From the NCBI RefSeq assembly GCF_030586845.1, contig NZ_JAOSIQ010000004.1:1-32032 (forward strand): 32,032 nt of DNA. Reading direction: 5' to 3'. The translations under genes were made by a program, and so were the position numbers. Shown here one piece after another: positions 1 through 8,417 of this stretch. The DNA comes from Candidatus Phytoplasma bonamiae (lineage in GTDB: Bacteria; Bacillota_I; Bacilli_A; Acholeplasmatales; Acholeplasmataceae). Numbering within the stretch: the stretch's first letter is position 1; every line of letters begins with the position of its first letter. The notes beneath the pieces are model-generated. The model saw nothing but the letters and a program-made list of their open reading frames with translations. It was not told the origin of the DNA and made no database searches.

Positions 1-127
1 CGCAACCCGCTTTTAAGAACTGCTGTAATTCTTGATAGTTTCCTTTCAAGAACCGTTCTTAGCCTGTCAGTGTTTATCGCACTGGTGATTGGTAAAATCA
101 CACGATATTTAGGCCTCTTTGGCGCCC
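1..127 (-). mobile_element. Family-1 group II intron, 5' end only (cut by the window edge)
   Basis: Minus-strand RNA would start at 127 with GGGCGCCAAAGAGGCC, the same 5' end as the complete copies at 1520-2290, 3215-5141, 25275-25958 and 26462-27329. The first 127 nt differ from the 25275-25958 copy at only a few positions, mostly in one short block (about 100-110), so this copy looks recent. The intron continues left beyond the window, so its EBS1 site and domain V cannot be seen. It lies in sense orientation in a gene that begins at 155. Confidence 0.85.
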
Positions 128-155
128 TAACTGATTCATTAGTAAATTTTTGCAT
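128..155 (-). CDS. 5' exon of an unidentified gene split by a group II intron (partial)
   Basis: Only 28 coding bases precede the intron: ATG at 155 followed by codons for MQKFTNESV and one base of the next codon, so the intron would be in phase 1. A TAA lies directly upstream in frame, so the ATG is the likely start, although the best purine-rich stretch (AGGAAG) is about 17-20 nt upstream, farther than usual. Too little protein is visible to name the gene. Its identity should be readable from the 3' exon to the left of the window. Confidence 0.45.
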
Positions 156-240
156 TTAATTTATTAAAAACTCACTTCCTTATATTATTATGATTATTAT
201 TTTTGCAAAAATAAATTAATTTTTTTATAATTAACAATAA

Positions 241-264
241 AAAAAGACTTTTTCAAGTCTTTTT
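241..264. terminator. Rho-independent terminator, probably bidirectional
   Basis: A 10-bp stem (AAAAAGACTT with AAGTCTTTTT) closes a TTTC loop and is flanked by A/T runs, giving a U-tract on either strand. It lies 22 nt downstream of the stop of the minus-strand hypothetical gene 286-711. Confidence 0.7.
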
Positions 265-285
265 TTAATGGTATATAAAAATAAA

Positions 286-711
286 TTAAAAAATTTTATG
301 AATTCTAACAGCTTTTAAACCTTGTTGGCTAGATTCTACATCAAATTCAAAAAGAGCACCTTGATAAAAAAAGTTTCTTCTATCTTCAGGTGTCATATCT
401 ATAACAGATCTATCTGCTATTTGTGTAACGTGAAAAAAAACTTCTTCTAATATTTTAGTATCTAAACCAATCAACTCTTTAATTTCTGAATATTTTTCAT
501 TCATATCCTCATGTGAAACTTCAGAATCTGATAACATATTTTTTAATTCTTGTACTTTATTTTGTAACATTAACTGTTGTTCTTGTGATAAATTAGGATT
601 TCTATAAATAAATCCATAATTACCTCTTTCTTCGTGATTATCCATTGTTCTTTTTTCGGAAAAAAACTTTAAATAACCTATACTACGTGGACTAATTTGA
701 TCTGCTGACAT
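286..711 (-). CDS. Hypothetical protein, soluble, about 141 aa
   Basis: I do not recognise this protein. The frame is open from 738, but the strong Shine-Dalgarno GAGGAG lies inside that stretch, and the ATG at 709-711 is 10 nt behind it. I therefore start at that ATG (MSADQISPRS), giving 141 aa. No signal peptide or membrane segment is visible. The protein is charged, with a glutamine- and glutamate-rich, probably helical or coiled middle (around SQEQQLMLQNKVQELKNML) and a C-terminal part with aromatic and valine residues. It is followed by a clear terminator at 241-264 and is monocistronic. The lack of export signals makes a secreted effector less likely, but this is inference. Confidence 0.65.
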   Translation of the reverse strand: MSADQISPRSIGYLKFFSEKRTMDNHEERGNYGFIYRNPNLSQEQQLMLQNKVQELKNMLSDSEVSHEDMNEKYSEIKELIGLDTKILEEVFFHVTQIADRSVIDMTPEDRRNFFYQGALFEFDVESSQQGLKAVRIHKIF

Positions 712-898
712 TTTAAACAAACTCCTCTGCAATTGCATTCTAATTTCATTCTCTAATTTTATTTTAATTAGTCGAAATAGTCACTTTCATTATACACAAA
801 TTAATAGTAAAATTAAATATTATATTTCACAATGAAATAAATAAAATTTAATGTTAAACATTTTAATTTTATTTATTTCATTAAATTAATGTTTATGA

Positions 899-904
899 TA
901 TAAT
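899..904 (+). promoter_or_regulatory. Candidate -10 box of the tRNA-Thr/tRNA-Gly unit
   Basis: A perfect TATAAT lies 26 nt before the tRNA-Thr 5' end, on the correct strand. Only a weak -35 match is seen 16-17 bp upstream. In such AT-rich DNA the hexamer alone is modest evidence; its position is the main support. Confidence 0.4.
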
Positions 905-929
905 TACTCGTTAAGAAAATAAAAATATA

Positions 930-1003
930 GCCCTTATAGTTTAATGGTAAAACGCATCAATGGTAATGATGTAATATAAGTTCAATTCTTATTAAGGGCA
1001 CCA
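930..1003 (+). tRNA. tRNA-Thr (anticodon GGU)
   Basis: A complete 74-nt cloverleaf can be folded by eye: acceptor GCCCTTA/TAAGGGC, D-stem GTTT/AAAC with GG in the loop, anticodon stem CATCA/TGATG around loop ATGGTAA (anticodon GGT, T33, A37), 4-nt variable loop, T-stem ATAAG/CTTAT with loop TTCAATT, discriminator A and encoded CCA. The D and T stems are unusually AT-rich. Confidence 0.9.
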
Positions 1004-1109
1004 ATTATTTTGTAAAAAACAAGAATTTTTTTGGTAAAATTTAATAGTAATATTAAAATAAATAATAAATATTTTAAAAGATGGTTAATATAATTTTTGT
1101 AATTAAATC

Positions 1110-1184
1110 GCGGGTGTCGTATAATGGTTATTACATATGCTTGCCAAGCATATAATGAGGGTTCGATTCCCTTCGCTCGCTCCA
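1110..1184 (+). tRNA. tRNA-Gly (anticodon GCC)
   Basis: Acceptor GCGGGTG pairs with CGCTCGC (two GU pairs). The anticodon stem TATGC/GCATA holds loop TTGCCAA, anticodon GCC. The T-arm GAGGG-TTCGATT-CCCTT is standard, the discriminator is T and CCA is encoded. It lies 106 nt after tRNA-Thr on the same strand and is probably cotranscribed with it. Confidence 0.93.
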
Positions 1185-1399
1185 CAAATTTTCTAAAAGT
1201 TTATAATATTAAATAAAAATATAAAAAGTTAAAAATTATTAAATTATATAATAAACATAAATAAAGCATATTATTTTATTAAATTTTAAAATTATTCTTC
1301 AAATAAGAATTAACAAATATTTTAATTTTTAATTTAATAAAATAATATATTTGATATAATAAAAAAATTTCAAACAATTTTAAAACTATATAAATAAAA

Positions 1400-1450
1400 A
1401 AAAGAAATGTTTTTTAAGATAAAAAACACTTAATTTAAAACATTTCTTTT
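1400..1450. terminator. Long terminator hairpin enclosing the rpsO stop codon
   Basis: AAAAGAAATGTTTT (1400-1413) pairs perfectly over 14 bp with AAAACATTTCTTTT (1437-1450). The 23-nt loop contains the TAA stop (1430-1432) of rpsO, so the 3' codons of the gene form one arm. T-rich tails occur on both strands, so it can end rpsO leftward and the tRNA unit rightward. Confidence 0.65.
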
Positions 1451-2419
1451 TATTATTTTTAATTGATGACGTTTAATTATTAAACTACGTTTAGCTTGAA
1501 AATCTCCAGGATGATTTTTATACGGATAGATAATTTACGTTTCATTAATAGGATTTATTATTCCTATCAACTATTACCAACAGCCCCCGTCCAAACGGTG
1601 CGAGCAAGTTTCCCAGCACACCGCTTTCCATAATTTATCCCTATTCTGGGTTTAACTTCGTGTCACCACTGGTTAAATGTTTATTCTTGACCTTTTACTC
1701 TTTTTGAATATTCAAAAATATCATTCATCAATAAATTACTTTCTGCTTTCGCCCTATAAGAGTGGTTAACTCTCTTCTTGGTAAGACGATTAGCTAGCTT
1801 ATTCCAAAACTAGGTTTACTCTTACGACTACTAAACAGATTCTTTATCCTTAACTATCAGGGCTTTGATTTCCTGATTGGTAAATTGAATTACTTAGTCT
1901 TAGGATTCTCCAAGTTACGCTAAATTTCTACCTTAATTCTTTAGGGGAAGTATCCTCTTTTTTGTGGGAGGCTGATTCCAGGTTTTCTTATACGATAAAC
2001 CACTCAATACCATATTAATATATTAGTGGGTTCTGGACTTTCCGTTTAAGCAACTTCCGGAACAGGTCTTATTATTACATCTATTTTCCTTCTTAGGCCA
2101 TTGCAGGCTTCTCCATGGAATTATTTGGTGGCGGCGTCTTCTTGACTAATTTGCTTTGGTCGCAACCCGCTTTTATGGTCTGCTATAATCTATCATTCTT
2201 TCGTCTGATAAACCGACCATATCCTTTCAGGGTTTATCGGCCCCTGGCTTATTGGTTAAATAGCACGAAATTTAGGCCTCTTTGGCGCCCAATATGATAA
2301 GATAATATTTCTATATCAGCAGTTAATAAATTAAACTGTACTTTATTAGAACCAGTATTAATAAGATTAGCATCATATTGTTCTACAATTTTTTTCTTTT
2401 GTTCTTTATTCAAAGCCAT
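1430..2419 (-). CDS. rpsO: Ribosomal protein S15, split by a group II intron
   Basis: Exon 1 is 2291-2419 (43 codons, from MALNKEQKKKIVEQYD to EILSYHI). Exon 2 is 1430-1519 (29 codons plus TAA, KNHPGDFQAKRSLIIKRHQL...). Joined in phase 0 they align without a gap to S15 of other bacteria (MAL.KE..., NTGS...VQ..LLT, then HLKTHKKD.HSRRGLL). S15 binds the central domain of 16S rRNA early in 30S assembly. Neither half alone is a functional S15, so the 771-nt intron at 1520-2290 has to be removed if this is the cell's only copy. Reconstructed S15 is 72 aa, against the usual 85-90. The C-terminal helix is about 15 residues short, and the stop lies in the loop of the terminator hairpin. A second intact rpsO elsewhere cannot be excluded. 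Confidence 0.88.
1520..2290 (-). mobile_element. Family-1 group II intron in rpsO (ORF-less, 771 nt)
   Basis: It starts with GGGCGCC at 2290 and ends ...CTATCCGTAT at 1520. Both ends are fixed by the gap-free S15 reconstruction. Domain V is at 1593-1626: 34 nt, AGC triad, lower helix CGGTG/CACCG, GAAA tetraloop, CG bulge. The base of domain VI pairs ACGG with the terminal CCGT. The EBS1 hexamer (2011-2016; plus strand reads CATATT) is the complement, in RNA, of the last six bases of exon 1 (CATATT). Domain IV is short and holds no ORF, so splicing and mobility would need a protein in trans. The plus-strand open frame at 2115-2297 inside it is not a gene. Confidence 0.9.
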
Positions 2420-2506
2420 TTTGTCAAACTATATCCTTTCAAAAAACTCAAAAAACCAAATTAACTAAATTAATAAATTACAATATATAATCTGTTTCAT
2501 AGACAA

Positions 2507-2842
2507 TTATAATTTTAAAAAATTTTCCACATCTAAAATAAAAATAGTAGCTCCACCAACAGAAACTTCAGAAGGTAAAGAATAATAAGCAGAAAATTCA
2601 TTTAAAATATCATTAGGTATGATTTGTGTTTTCTGTCTAGAATGGAATTTAATAATTTCTATAGCTTGTTCTACTTTATCCGCTGATAAACCTATAATCA
2701 AAGTAACATTTTTTTTGCTCAAAAATCCTCCTTGAGTTGATAATCTTGTGCTAAAAAAGTTATTTTTACTCAAATTATGTTGTACTTCATCAGCATCTTC
2801 CGACGAAACAATAGCTAAAATTAATTTCATTTTTTTATTCAT
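2507..2842 (-). CDS. darA: Cyclic di-AMP receptor DarA/YaaQ (PII-like)
   Basis: The 111-aa product matches the YaaQ/DarA family over its full length: KLILAIVSSEDADEV at the start, the TQGGFL and NVTLIIGL segments of the PII-like fold, the longer B-loop region (about residues 70-90) and the terminal SVGGATIFILDVENF. In Firmicutes this small trimeric cytosolic protein binds c-di-AMP through the GG-containing loops, and its downstream target is poorly known. Its presence suggests that c-di-AMP signalling persists in this reduced genome; the cyclase is not in this window. It sits between rpsO (downstream) and tRNA-Cys (upstream). Two start options lie close together (MNKKMKL); I take the first. 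Confidence 0.85.
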   Translation of the reverse strand: MNKKMKLILAIVSSEDADEVQHNLSKNNFFSTRLSTQGGFLSKKNVTLIIGLSADKVEQAIEIIKFHSRQKTQIIPNDILNEFSAYYSLPSEVSVGGATIFILDVENFLKL

Positions 2843-2916
2843 ATGCTAACATTATATAATATTTAAATATATAAAAAATATTATTTTATAATAAAAATTT
2901 TAAATTATTAAAAAAG

Positions 2917-2990
2917 TGGAGGCCCTGAACGGATTCGAACCGATGTTCAAGCTTTTGCAGAGCTATGCCTTACCACTTGGCTACAGGGCC
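2917..2990 (-). tRNA. tRNA-Cys (anticodon GCA)
   Basis: On the minus strand the acceptor GGCCCTG pairs with CAGGGCC. The anticodon loop CTGCAAA gives GCA in a TAGCT/AGCTT stem whose first pair is U-U. The T-arm ATCGG-TTCGAAT-CCGTT is standard and CCA is encoded. Confidence 0.92.
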
Positions 2991-3129
2991 AAATAAAATA
3001 ATAACAAAAGATTTAAAATATTATTTTTGAAGATAATCTAAATAATAAATTGAAACTTTGTTATATTTATATATAGAATTCAAAATAATGTAAATTATTA
3101 TTTTCTGAATTATTAAATAAATTAATTTA

Positions 3130-5206
3130 TTATTTTTTCTCTTTATGAAGTAAATATTTCCTTTCAAAAGGACAATATTTATTCAATTCCAAATTTTTAG
3201 GATTTTGTTTTTTAATAGAGATAGATTATTTGCGTTTTGATCTCAGGATTTGTCTTTCTGATAGCTATTACAAATAGCCCCCCTCTAAACCGGACAAGCA
3301 AGTTTCCAAGCATCCGGCTTGCCATAATTTACCTTTTTTCGAGGACTAAATTAATGTCGCCATTATTTAGTTTGTTTATTCTTATCAATTATTTAATATT
3401 ATTATTAACCACATTACACTAATTTATTTAAATTACATACTTTTTGAGTATACTTGCTCAAATAAAAAATCTACGAAAAAAATAAAAATTCTCATATCCG
3501 CAAAATTTACTTTTGTTTCTCTCCTGATATCACAATAAACACTCCAAATAATTTATTTTGATCTTATGATTATCTGAATTTATACACTCTAAACTAAGTA
3601 TTCTTTATCATTCTAACAATGAATATTTTTATTACCTATTCAATTGTTTTAAACAAATGTATTCTCATAAACAGTTCAGGTTCAATATAAATTGAATCTA
3701 ATTTTTTTATCTAGACAAAAATAATTGAGTTATTAACAATCTAATCTTTTTATATATCAACATTATTTCTAATCATTTTGTTGGTTAAAGTTTCCAATAA
3801 TATCTTTTCTGATTATCTCTATCTGAACTTATAACTCAACCATATTATTCAGCATATTCCTTAAATTTATTTATTGAAATTTAAATTTGTACATTTTTTC
3901 CCAAAGTATTTTTCATTGTTTAAATAATCTTGATAATGCCAATGAAATTAAAATTAACAATGTAAAACAAAAACCTTATTCATTTATGTGGTCGGAACAA
4001 TTTTGTTGGCTTTATTCTTAATGATTATAAATTGTAAATCTTTGTGTGAACCATTTTATAACTCAGTTTTTTTTGATGTTTTTGGGTTATTTTGTAATTT
4101 ATTAAAACCTAATAATAAAATCATTTCTATAACGAATATACTCAACTCTTAGATTCAGATTTATATTGATTTAACTATCTAATATTCTTTGTTTATTGCT
4201 AAGATACTTATTTTATTATTTTAAAATTTCAAAAAAGGAATTAAGGTAAAAGTTAATAGATTTTTTTATCCTTTTGCAATAAAACCCTATCATCTTATCG
4301 ATATTGTTAATAAATAGTAGTATTCAACATAATCCATATTGTATTTTTTAATTTTTTTTACATTTGATAAAATTATGGTCGTTTGGTTAACATCATTTGT
4401 CTCAACACAGTATTTATAAATTACGGTTTAATCGAAAACATGATAATAGTTGATAAGGTTTTATTCATATCCCAATTTGAGTTTTTGTTTAATGCTTTGT
4501 TTCGGTTTTTTTAATGAATGAATTTAGAATAATCTTCAAAAGTTCCAAAAGACTTAATTTCTTGATAATATCGAATAAACAATAAATTACTAACTTCTTT
4601 CGCCCTATCAAGGTCGTTAACCTTGTTCTAGGGAGGACGATTAACTGGATCATTCCAGATCCAGTTTTACTCCTCCGACTACTAAGAAGTCGCTTTCTCC
4701 TTGGGCTATAATGACTTTAATCTCATTATTCGTTAATTTAATAACTCGCCTTTAGGATTCTCCAAGTTACGCTAAATATCAACCTTGATTCCTTAGGCGA
4801 GGTAACCAATTTTTTATAAAATGGTAAGATTCCAGGTTTTTTTATTTGATAAACTATCCAATACTAAAAATATATATCGATAGATTCCGGACTACTCGGT
4901 TTTAATAGTTTACGAGATAGGTTTACTTCTTACATCTGTTTTCCCTCTTAGGCCATCTCAGGCTTATCCATCGAACCATTCGGTGGCGGCATCTTCTTGA
5001 CTAACTATTTCATCGCAACCCGCTTTTAAGAACTGCTGTAATTCCTGATTGTTTCCTTTCAAAAACCATTCTTATCCTTTCAGTGTTTATCAGCACTGGT
5101 TATTGGTTAAATAACTTGATATTTAGGCCTCTTTGGCGCCCTTTTTATAAGTATGATAATTTTCTCTGCCGCATTTTTGGCAAAATAACTTAACTAATTC
5201 ACTCAT
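3130..5206 (-). CDS. rpmG: Ribosomal protein L33, split by a 1.9-kb group II intron
   Basis: Exon 1 (5142-5206) encodes MSELVKLFCQKCGRENYHTYK plus two bases. Exon 2 (3130-3214) supplies the third base (AA+T = Asn) and KKQNPKNLELNKYCPFERKYLLHKEKK. The joined product is 49 aa, the typical L33 length, with the CxxC of the zinc-ribbon type near the N-terminus. The second pair is reduced to one cysteine (KYCPFERK, where family members often have CPRC or CP.CRKH). L33 sits near the E site of the 50S subunit. The start ATG follows GAGG by 9 nt; an ATG further upstream runs into TGA after four codons. The intron is in phase 2, so neither exon works alone. Confidence 0.88.
3215..5141 (-). mobile_element. 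Family-1 group II intron in rpmG (1,927 nt, long decayed domain IV)
   Basis: The 5' end is GGGCGCC at 5141; the 3' end is ...CTATCTCTAT at 3215. Domain V (3287-3320) is 34 nt with AGC, lower helix CCGGA/TCCGG and loop GAAA. The base of domain VI pairs AGAG with CTCT, a compensatory change relative to the rpsO copy. EBS1 (4865-4870, TAAAAA on the plus strand) matches the last six bases of exon 1. About 1.15 kb (roughly 3400-4560) is inserted where domain IV lies. It is AT-rich, has stops in all frames and no ORF of note, but its 5' end is recognisably related to the domain IV of the copy at 26462-27329. A decayed intron-encoded protein is the likeliest origin. Confidence 0.88.
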
Positions 5207-5283
5207 TTTGTTAACCTCATTGAATTATTCTAAATAATTGAATAATAATTTTACAAAAAAAATCAAATTATTATAAATTAAAA

Positions 5284-5312
5284 AATAGCTATAAAAAACT
5301 ATTCTTTTAAAA
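5284..5312 (-). terminator. Weak hairpin behind the small ORF
   Basis: In the minus-strand RNA, GAATAG and CTATTTTTT can form a short stem over an A/U loop, followed by U residues, about 50 nt after the stop of the gene ending at 5361. It is AT-rich and short, so it is only a candidate. Confidence 0.3.
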
Positions 5313-5360
5313 CATATTATAATAAAATTTAAAATATTTATAAAATAAATATGATTTAAA

Positions 5361-5561
5361 TTAATATTCAATAATTTTAATGAGATGTTTTTCAAGAACT
5401 TCTGGATAAAGATATTTAACTTCTCTCATTTTTTTAAATAAAACACATACAATTTTATTTTGAATATCAATTCTAGTTACTACGCCTATCTCTTGTTCTC
5501 CTGCAACACTAACTTTAGCTCCAATAAAATGGCGATAGGGATTCTGATCTATGCAATTCAA
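5361..5561 (-). CDS. Small conserved-looking hypothetical protein, 66 aa
   Basis: The frame is open from a TTG at 5582, but the strong Shine-Dalgarno GAGGTGG lies inside that stretch. The TTG at 5561 follows it by 5 nt, so I place the start there (product begins LNCIDQNPYRHFIGAKVSV). The product is rich in beta-forming residues: a GAKVSVAGEQEIGVVTRID stretch resembling a small SH3-like or KOW barrel, then VCVLFKKMREVKYLYPEVLEKHLIKI. This is reminiscent of the nucleic-acid-binding barrels at the ends of some helicases, but that is only resemblance. It follows hup by 35 nt and may be cotranscribed with it. Confidence 0.6.
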   Translation of the reverse strand: MNCIDQNPYRHFIGAKVSVAGEQEIGVVTRIDIQNKIVCVLFKKMREVKYLYPEVLEKHLIKIIEY

Positions 5562-5596
5562 AAAATCCACCTCTTTTCCCAAAATTTATTTTATTA

Positions 5597-5884
5597 TTAT
5601 TCGGATAATATTTTTTTAAAATCTCTTTTAACTTTAGTACTCATTTTAAATGTTGGAACTGTTTGAGGAGGTGTAACACGAATTTCAGATGTAGTAGGTA
5701 TTTTAAATTTTCTAGATTTACGATATGACATTTTAAAAAAACCTAAATATGGAAGTGTAAATTTTTCTTTTTTATTTAAAGTTTCACCCATTGCATCATA
5801 TAGAGATTGAAATACTTTAACAACATCCTTTTTTTTAATATTTGTTTCTTTAGCTACTTTAGAGATTAATTCAGCCTTATTCAT
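5597..5884 (-). CDS. hup: DNA-binding protein HU
   Basis: The 95-aa product has the HU/IHF layout: an N-terminal helical dimerisation part (MNKAELISKVAKETNIKKKDVVKVFQSLYDAM), then GFFKM, then a basic beta-arm region (YRKSRKFKIPTTSEIRV) and a C-terminal helix with lysines (VKRDFKKILSE). HU is a homodimeric nucleoid protein that bends DNA and, in many bacteria, helps replication and recombination. The family's usual GFG(T/S)F has become LGFFKM, and the arm is a variant of the normal RNP region, as is common in mollicutes. A good Shine-Dalgarno (AAAGGAG) precedes the ATG. It is separated from gpsA by 221 nt, so it probably has its own promoter. Confidence 0.9.
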   Translation of the reverse strand: MNKAELISKVAKETNIKKKDVVKVFQSLYDAMGETLNKKEKFTLPYLGFFKMSYRKSRKFKIPTTSEIRVTPPQTVPTFKMSTKVKRDFKKILSE

Positions 5885-6105
5885 TATTTTTTGGCTCCTT
5901 TATTAAATTTTTAAATTCATTTTCAAATAAAATAATTACAAGTGAAAAAATAATTTCAACTTCTTATGAAGATTCAAATTTAGATAAAAATAAATTAATA
6001 ATTTCGAAAAAATAATATAAATATATCGAAAAATTAAAATTATATCCAAATATTTGAATCTAGTTTGATTTTAGCATAAAAATAAATTTTATTAACATAA
6101 AATCT

Positions 6106-7101
6106 TTATTTGTGTATAAATTTATTAATAATTGTTTCCAAAAGATAATTTGCAGGTTTTTTTTCTATAACTACCTGATAAGCGCTTTTAATAATGGGTA
6201 ATTTTATATTTTTCTCTAATATCAAATGATAAAAAGCTTTTAAATTATTAATACCTTCGATAGTTTGGTAACTATTTAGATAAATTTTCTTTATATCTGT
6301 GCCTAAACCTATTTGAATACCGGCTCGATAGTTTCGAGAATCTTCATTAAAACTTGTTACTATCAAATCTCCTAATCCTGCTACACCTAAAATTGTCTCC
6401 AAAGAAAATCGCAAATATTTCATTAATTCATATAATTCTAACATAGCTATACTAAAGAAAGCAGATTTAGCATTATTTTTAAAATTCTTAATATCTAAAA
6501 TACCACTGATTAAAGATAAAACATTTTTAAAAGCGCTACATATTTCACAACCATAAACATCATTAGAACAAACGACTTTTAAATAAGTTGCATTAGTAAA
6601 AATATGAGATATAAAATTAGTGAATTTCGAATTCGAGGAAGCAGCTACTAAAAAAGTTAAATAACAATTAATCACTTCTTCAGCATGAGATGGACCCATA
6701 ATACAACCATAATTTTTAATTTTAAATAAATCTAATTCTTCTTTAATAATTTCTTGAACAGTCTTAGCACTTGCAACTTCTATTCCTTTAGAAGCGTTAA
6801 TAAAATTTTTTGATTGTTTTTTTAAAATTAAATTAATTTTTCTCAACAATAATCTTATTTTTTGAGCAGGTATACATAAAATTATTAATTCTGAATATAA
6901 TAAAGCTTCAGATAAACACAAAGTAGCTTGGATATTGGGATTTAAATTTTTATCAAAAACAGAATGTTTATGTTGTTTAATGCGATTAACATATTCAATA
7001 TTATTATCACATACTAAAACCAAATGACCGTTATCTGCTAAAACTTGAGCTAAAGTAGTTCCCCAAGCTCCTCCTCCTATAATACTAATTTTTTCATTCA
7101 T
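6106..7101 (-). CDS. gpsA: Glycerol-3-phosphate dehydrogenase [NAD(P)+]
   Basis: The 331-aa protein is a full-length GpsA. An N-terminal Rossmann motif (GGGAWGTTLAQVLADNG) is followed by the NASKGIE segment, MGPSHAEEV, the catalytic-lysine region (SAFKNVLSLISGI) and VAGLGDLIVT in the C-terminal helical domain. It interconverts dihydroxyacetone phosphate and glycerol 3-phosphate, giving the backbone for membrane lipids, which matters in a wall-less cell. The start overlaps the der stop (ATGA), so translation is probably coupled. It is the last gene of the rny-to-gpsA cluster. Confidence 0.95.
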   Translation of the reverse strand: MNEKISIIGGGAWGTTLAQVLADNGHLVLVCDNNIEYVNRIKQHKHSVFDKNLNPNIQATLCLSEALLYSELIILCIPAQKIRLLLRKINLILKKQSKNFINASKGIEVASAKTVQEIIKEELDLFKIKNYGCIMGPSHAEEVINCYLTFLVAASSNSKFTNFISHIFTNATYLKVVCSNDVYGCEICSAFKNVLSLISGILDIKNFKNNAKSAFFSIAMLELYELMKYLRFSLETILGVAGLGDLIVTSFNEDSRNYRAGIQIGLGTDIKKIYLNSYQTIEGINNLKAFYHLILEKNIKLPIIKSAYQVVIEKKPANYLLETIINKFIHK

Positions 7102-8417
7102 AAATTATCACTTTTCTTTTTAAAAATTATTTTAATAGGTAAACCTTGTAATTCTAAATTTAATCTCAATTGATTTTTTAAAAATCTTTCATAAGAAAAA
7201 TGAATAAATTGAGGATCATTAACTAAACAAACAAAAGTAGGTGGTTTATTAAAAATTTGTTTTAAATAATAAAAACGAGCTTTTCCTTGGTTAAATATAT
7301 GAGGAGGATTTAATTGAATAGCTTTATATAAAATATCATTTAAAATATGATCCGTAAAAATATGTTTATAATTATTAAAAACTTTATCTAAAATTTTTAT
7401 AAACTTATCTAAATTATATTTTTGTAAAGCAGAAACATTAACTAAAGGCATATAGTCCAAAAATTTTAATTCATGTCTTAAATTATTTTCAAATATATTT
7501 TGAATTTGATGATTTTTATAAACTAAATCCCATTTATTAGCGATAATAATACAAGGTTTGTTGGCTTTAAAAATCATAGAAGCAATGTTTTTATCTTGAT
7601 CGCTAATTTTATGACTAACATCCATCATAAAACAAACAATATCACTTTCTAATATAGCCATAGAAGTTCTTAAAAAACTGTATTTTTCTTTACCAATTTT
7701 AATTTTCCCTCTTTTTTTCAAACCCGCTGTATCAATAATACGATAAAAACATTGTTTATATTGAAACAAATTATTAACTGCATCTGTAGTAGTACCAGGA
7801 ATATCAGAAACAATCATTCTTTCCTGAGATAATAAAGAATTTGTAAAAGTAGATTTACCAACATTAGGTTTTCCGATCACACAAAACTTAACTACATCTT
7901 CAATTTTAACATTATTAAAAATGGTTTCTGATGGCCGTTTAGAAACGATAATATCCAAAAGCTTTCCTATGCCAATACCATGAAGAACACTAATACCTAC
8001 AATTTCATCAAAACCTAAACTATAAAAATTATAAATATCTGGTAATAAATTAACATTATCCATTTTATTTACTGCAACTACTACTTTAGAAATCTTTGAA
8101 TACAAAATTTTTGCTATTAAGAAATCTTCTTGCATTAATCCTTCGCGAATATCTGTTAAAAATATAATGACATCGGCTTCGTGAATAGCTATTTGGGTTT
8201 GATATTTAATTTTTTCTTGAAAAGGTAAAGTGTCAAAACTAAGGCCACCTGTATCAATAATAATAAACTTTTGATTTAACCATTGAGTTTCAGCATAAAT
8301 ACGATCTTTAGTAGTACCAGCGTCATCATCAACTACAGCTAACCTTTGCCTTAAAAGGCGATTGAACAAACTAGATTTACCTACATTAGGACGACCTACA
8401 ATAGCTACTTTAAACAT
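7098..8417 (-). CDS. der: Ribosome-associated GTPase Der (EngA)
   Basis: The 439-aa protein has the double GTPase layout that is diagnostic for Der. Domain 1 has GRPNVGKSS (about residue 8), DTGG and NKMD. Domain 2 has GKPNVGKST (about 183), DTAG and NKWD. A C-terminal KH-like domain (about 350-439, ending LPIKIIFKKK) follows. Der acts in the cytosol in late 50S subunit assembly. The start overlaps the end of cmk by 8 nt and the TGA stop overlaps the gpsA start. This use of TGA as a stop is one of the clues to the genetic code. Confidence 0.96.
   Translation of the reverse strand: MFKVAIVGRPNVGKSSLFNRLLRQRLAVVDDDAGTTKDRIYAETQWLNQKFIIIDTGGLSFDTLPFQEKIKYQTQIAIHEADVIIFLTDIREGLMQEDFLIAKILYSKISKVVVAVNKMDNVNLLPDIYNFYSLGFDEIVGISVLHGIGIGKLLDIIVSKRPSETIFNNVKIEDVVKFCVIGKPNVGKSTFTNSLLSQERMIVSDIPGTTTDAVNNLFQYKQCFYRIIDTAGLKKRGKIKIGKEKYSFLRTSMAILESDIVCFMMDVSHKISDQDKNIASMIFKANKPCIIIANKWDLVYKNHQIQNIFENNLRHELKFLDYMPLVNVSALQKYNLDKFIKILDKVFNNYKHIFTDHILNDILYKAIQLNPPHIFNQGKARFYYLKQIFNKPPTFVCLVNDPQFIHFSYERFLKNQLRLNLELQGLPIKIIFKKKSDNL

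Noticed and set aside
982-1185. Minus-strand open frame of 67 codons
   Set aside because: It is the antisense of tRNA-Gly and the end of tRNA-Thr; its start translates the complement of the tRNA-Gly 3' half.
2115-2297. Plus-strand open frame of 60 codons
   Set aside because: It is the antisense of the conserved 5' part of the rpsO intron. Similar non-coding frames are expected in each copy.
3237-3422. Plus-strand open frame of 61 codons
   Set aside because: It is antisense to domains V-VI and IV of the rpmG intron, with no ribosome site or protein-like composition.
3960-4060. Possible reverse-transcriptase remnant in the rpmG intron domain IV
   Set aside because: Short stretches look protein-like, but there are stops in every frame and no recognisable RT motif (such as YADD), so no CDS or pseudogene is called.
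5970-6062. Inverted repeat AGATTCAAAT / ATTTGAATCT between gpsA and hup
   Set aside because: The arms are about 70 nt apart, AT-rich and without a U-tract; this is chance-level in such DNA. A regulatory role cannot be supported.
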